From JASLEW01 sp963732005 (GTDB lineage: Bacteria > Acidobacteriota > Thermoanaerobaculia > Multivoradales > UBA5704), in assembly GCA_963732005.1 (NCBI GenBank), contig CAVSXT010000003.1, forward strand, positions 1,240,001 through 1,304,000: 64,000 bases of DNA, written 5' to 3'. Below are positions 61,837 to 64,000 of the stretch, one piece after another (position 1 is the first letter of the stretch; every line of letters starts with the position of its first letter). The notes beneath the pieces are model-generated. The model did not search any database, was not told the DNA's origin, and saw nothing but the letters and a program-made list of their open reading frames with translations. The position numbers were made by a program, and so were the translations under genes.

Positions 61837-63669
61837 ATGCGCAGATCCGTCCTTGCGATTCCACCCTCCGTTCCACCGGCCGCGGTCTTGCTCGCGGTGG
61901 CACTGGCAACGCTGGCGATGCCGGCGGCGATGCCGGCGCTGGCGGCCCCGGCACCGACGGTGGCCCCGGTAGCCCCGGCGCCCCCGGCGGGCGCCGCCGC
62001 TGCGCCGGCCGCCGCCACCGCGGGGCGGCTCGCGCCCTGTCATCTGGAAGGGATCAAGGAGGAGTTGCGCTGCGGCACCTATCAGGTGTGGGAGGACCGG
62101 GACGCCCGGAAGGGGCGCAGGATCGACCTCAATGTCGTGGTCCTGCCGGCCCTTGGACCCCATCCCGCTCCCGACGCGATCGTCTACTTCGCCGGCGGCC
62201 CGGGATCGGCGGCGACCGAGGAGGGCCGCGGTATGGCGGAGGACAAGCAGCTGCGCCGGCACCGCGACGTCCTGCTCGTCGATCAGCGCGGTACTGGCCG
62301 GTCCAATCCGCTGCAGTGTGACTTCTACGGACCGGACTCGCACCGCGCGGGGGCCGACCCGGCGCTGATGGCCGGCGATCTCTTTCCGCCCGCGGCCGTC
62401 CGCGCGTGCCGCGACCGCCTCGAACAGGTGGCCGACCTCCGGCTCTACACCACGGCCATCGCCATGGACGACGTCGACGAGGTCCGGGCCTGGCTCGGCT
62501 ACAAGCAGGTGGACCTGATCGGTGGCTCCTACGGCACCCGCGCCGCGCAGGTCTATCTGCGCCGGCACCCAGGGACGGTGCGCAGCGTGGTTCTGGACGG
62601 GGTGGCGCCGGTCGACGAGACGCTGCCGCTGCACCACGCCTATGCCGGCAAGCGGGCGGTCGATCTGCTGTTCGCCGAGTGCGCCGCCGATGCCGCCTGC
62701 CACGCCGCCTTTCCGGACCTTGCCCGGGAGCTGCAAGAGGTGATGGATCGTGTCGATCGCGGCGTCCGGGTGCAGCTCCCCGACGCGAAGACCGGCGGCA
62801 GCTTCGAGGTCACTCCCAGCCGCGGGCTGATCGCCGAGGGCATCCGCTTCCTGACCTACGACAGCGGCGCCCGCAAGCTGCCGCTCGCCATCCACCAGGC
62901 CTACCAGGGTGACCTGGCGCAGCTCGTCGCCATCGCCATCGACCGCCGTGCCCAGATCGATAGCATCCTGGCCATGGGCATGGGTTTCTCGGTGACCTGC
63001 GCGGAGGATCTGCCGTACATCGACGACGCGGCGGCGGCGCAGGCGACCGCCGGCACGCTGCTCGGCGACTACCGCATCCGCGAGCAGAAGCGGGTTTGCG
63101 CCGACTGGCCGCGCGGCGCCATCCCCGCCGATGCCCACGAGCTGGTGCGCTCCGACGTGCCGGCGCTGCTGATCTCCGGCGAGCGCGATCCGGTGACGCC
63201 GCCGGAGTTCGGCGCGCGGGTCGCGGCCAAGCTGCCCAACAGCCTGCACGTGATCTTCCCGCACAGCGGCCATGGCGCCGAAGGTCCTTGCGCCGACGGC
63301 ATCGTCGCCCGCTTCGTGGAGCGCGCCTCGGTCAAGGGCCTCGACGTCGCGTGCGCCGCGAAGACGCCGCCGCCCCATTTCATCGTCAAGGCGCCGGTGG
63401 AGGTCCGCGTCCCCCCGCTCCTGCTCGACGCCTATGTCGGGAGCTATGTCTTTCCCGGCTTCGTCATGGCGCTGGCTCGCTCCGGCGACCATCTCGTCGC
63501 CAAGTCACCCGGCTCCGCCGACCTGGAGCTCTTCGCCGATGCCGAAGACCACTTCTTTGCCAAGTCGGCGGACCTCGAGTTGAAGGTGCTGCGGAACGCC
63601 GCCGGCGCGGTCGTCGCCGTGGTGGTCAAGAACGGCGACGAGGAGTTCCGCGGCCGGCGCAACCCCTGA
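61837..63669 (+). CDS. Secreted alpha/beta-hydrolase peptidase (tripeptidyl/prolyl aminopeptidase-like)
   Basis: The ATG at 61837 follows CAGGAGG; an earlier in-frame GTG (61783) would hide the signal peptide (AAVLLAVALATLAMPA). The 610-residue product has YFAGGPGSA (oxyanion region), LLVDQRGTGRSNPLQ, nucleophile Ser231 in GGSYGTRAAQ, Asp451 in SGERDPVTPP and His479 in HSGHGAEG. This is the S33-type, TAP-like C-terminal group that removes residues from peptide N-termini. A domain of about 100 residues after the triad (LLDAYVGSYVFPGF) is common in acidobacterial relatives. It would act outside the cytoplasm on peptides. Confidence 0.9.
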   Translation: MRRSVLAIPPSVPPAAVLLAVALATLAMPAAMPALAAPAPTVAPVAPAPPAGAAAAPAAATAGRLAPCHLEGIKEELRCGTYQVWEDRDARKGRRIDLNVVVLPALGPHPAPDAIVYFAGGPGSAATEEGRGMAEDKQLRRHRDVLLVDQRGTGRSNPLQCDFYGPDSHRAGADPALMAGDLFPPAAVRACRDRLEQVADLRLYTTAIAMDDVDEVRAWLGYKQVDLIGGSYGTRAAQVYLRRHPGTVRSVVLDGVAPVDETLPLHHAYAGKRAVDLLFAECAADAACHAAFPDLARELQEVMDRVDRGVRVQLPDAKTGGSFEVTPSRGLIAEGIRFLTYDSGARKLPLAIHQAYQGDLAQLVAIAIDRRAQIDSILAMGMGFSVTCAEDLPYIDDAAAAQATAGTLLGDYRIREQKRVCADWPRGAIPADAHELVRSDVPALLISGERDPVTPPEFGARVAAKLPNSLHVIFPHSGHGAEGPCADGIVARFVERASVKGLDVACAAKTPPPHFIVKAPVEVRVPPLLLDAYVGSYVFPGFVMALARSGDHLVAKSPGSADLELFADAEDHFFAKSADLELKVLRNAAGAVVAVVVKNGDEEFRGRRNP

Positions 63670-63673
63670 GCGC

Positions 63674-64000
63674 TCAGTGGGCCCAGACCTTCGCCGGGTC
63701 CTGCTCGAACGGGTAGACGTGGACCATCCAGCCATAGATCACCGGATGGAAGATGCCGCCGGCCGTCGTGCACTCGCCGGCGGTGGCGATGGTGCCGGTG
63801 AAACCGAAGCGGTGCCAGTCGGAGGTGGCGTAGGCGGACCTTGGAGGCAGGCAGATGTCGACGTGCTGGTGCCAGGCGGCGACGGAGAGCGGCACCCGCT
63901 GATCGAGCTGCTCCTCGTCGAAGCGCTGGGGAGCCGTGTACATCGCGCCGACCAGCTCGAAGCCGCCGGCCGTGGGCTTGTAGAGCAACGACGTGGGGCG
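63674..64000 (-). CDS. Unknown conserved protein, C-terminal part (5' cut by window edge)
   Basis: The frame on the minus strand is open from base 64000 to the stop at 63674 (108 residues). It reads LLYKPTAGGFELVGAMYTAP, then HQHVDICLPPR, HRFGFTGTIATAGECTTAGG and HPVIYGWMVHVYPFE. The recurring His residues and the aromatic end suggest a compact secreted or cupin-like domain with a possible metal site, but I cannot name a family. It is convergent with the hydrolase gene and only 4 bases from its stop. Confidence 0.55.
   Translation of the reverse strand, partial: RPTSLLYKPTAGGFELVGAMYTAPQRFDEEQLDQRVPLSVAAWHQHVDICLPPRSAYATSDWHRFGFTGTIATAGECTTAGGIFHPVIYGWMVHVYPFEQDPAKVWAH

Overview
This is a very GC-rich, gene-dense bacterial window with about 50 genes and no gap over 300 bases. 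The longest gaps are 43071-43346, 37471-37708, 4127-4341 and 59429-59639. I see no rRNA, tRNA, CRISPR array, insertion sequence or prophage. Type IV pilus genes with a PilS/PilR pair, Ser/Thr kinases with TolB- or TPR-type C-termini, PEGA and BNR proteins, several PIN-type toxin-antitoxin loci and the GC content fit an Acidobacteriota-like (perhaps Thermoanaerobaculia-like) or deltaproteobacterial soil organism. That assignment is inference: there is no marker gene here.

Layout. 1-4126: methyltransferase end, XdhC-like protein, secreted BNR propeller. 4342-8159: Tat-exported phosphoesterase, cupredoxin, DUF2231 membrane protein, ECF sigma factor, zinc anti-sigma factor and an ABM-like protein. 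8218-9456: divergent vapBC-like and higBA-like toxin-antitoxin pairs sharing a short control region with a clear promoter and a palindromic operator. 9495-17524 (minus): pilT-pilC-pilS-pilR followed by a coupled PLP decarboxylase and a B3/B4-domain protein. 17684-21864: secreted trypsin-like protease, head to head with a Ser/Thr kinase gene that has lost its 5' end. 21920-31745: ABC exporter and an AddB/AddA-like end-processing nuclease-helicase pair. 31755-34490: glycosyltransferase, PEGA protein, pterin dehydratase. 34562-37470 (minus): glucan phosphorylase and a second vapBC. 37709-41190: sulfurtransferase, SufE, membrane protein with winged-helix regulator, UppS-like prenyltransferase that overlaps htpG in antisense. 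43347-44419: small secreted NTF2-like protein, solitary ribbon-helix-helix protein, FmdB zinc ribbon.

44479-54223 (minus) is the most interesting block: FHA protein, a 33-residue one-helix membrane protein, PP2C phosphatase fused through a membrane helix to a beta-helix, Ser/Thr kinase with TPRs, a natural SEDS glycosyltransferase-transpeptidase fusion, and an FhaA-like protein. Most junctions overlap by 4 bases. The gene set parallels the actinobacterial fhaA-fhaB-pstP-rodA-pbpA-pknA-pknB locus and probably couples reversible phosphorylation to cell-wall growth.

54289-59428 (minus) holds lysC-dapB-dapA-dapD (diaminopimelate/lysine synthesis) plus a CurA-like reductase. 59640-64000: aldo-keto reductase, two secreted proteins and a partial unknown gene.

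Two window-wide patterns stand out: 9-base tandem repeats in unrelated genes and one spacer, and -10-like boxes 6-9 bases before start codons, which suggests leaderless transcripts.
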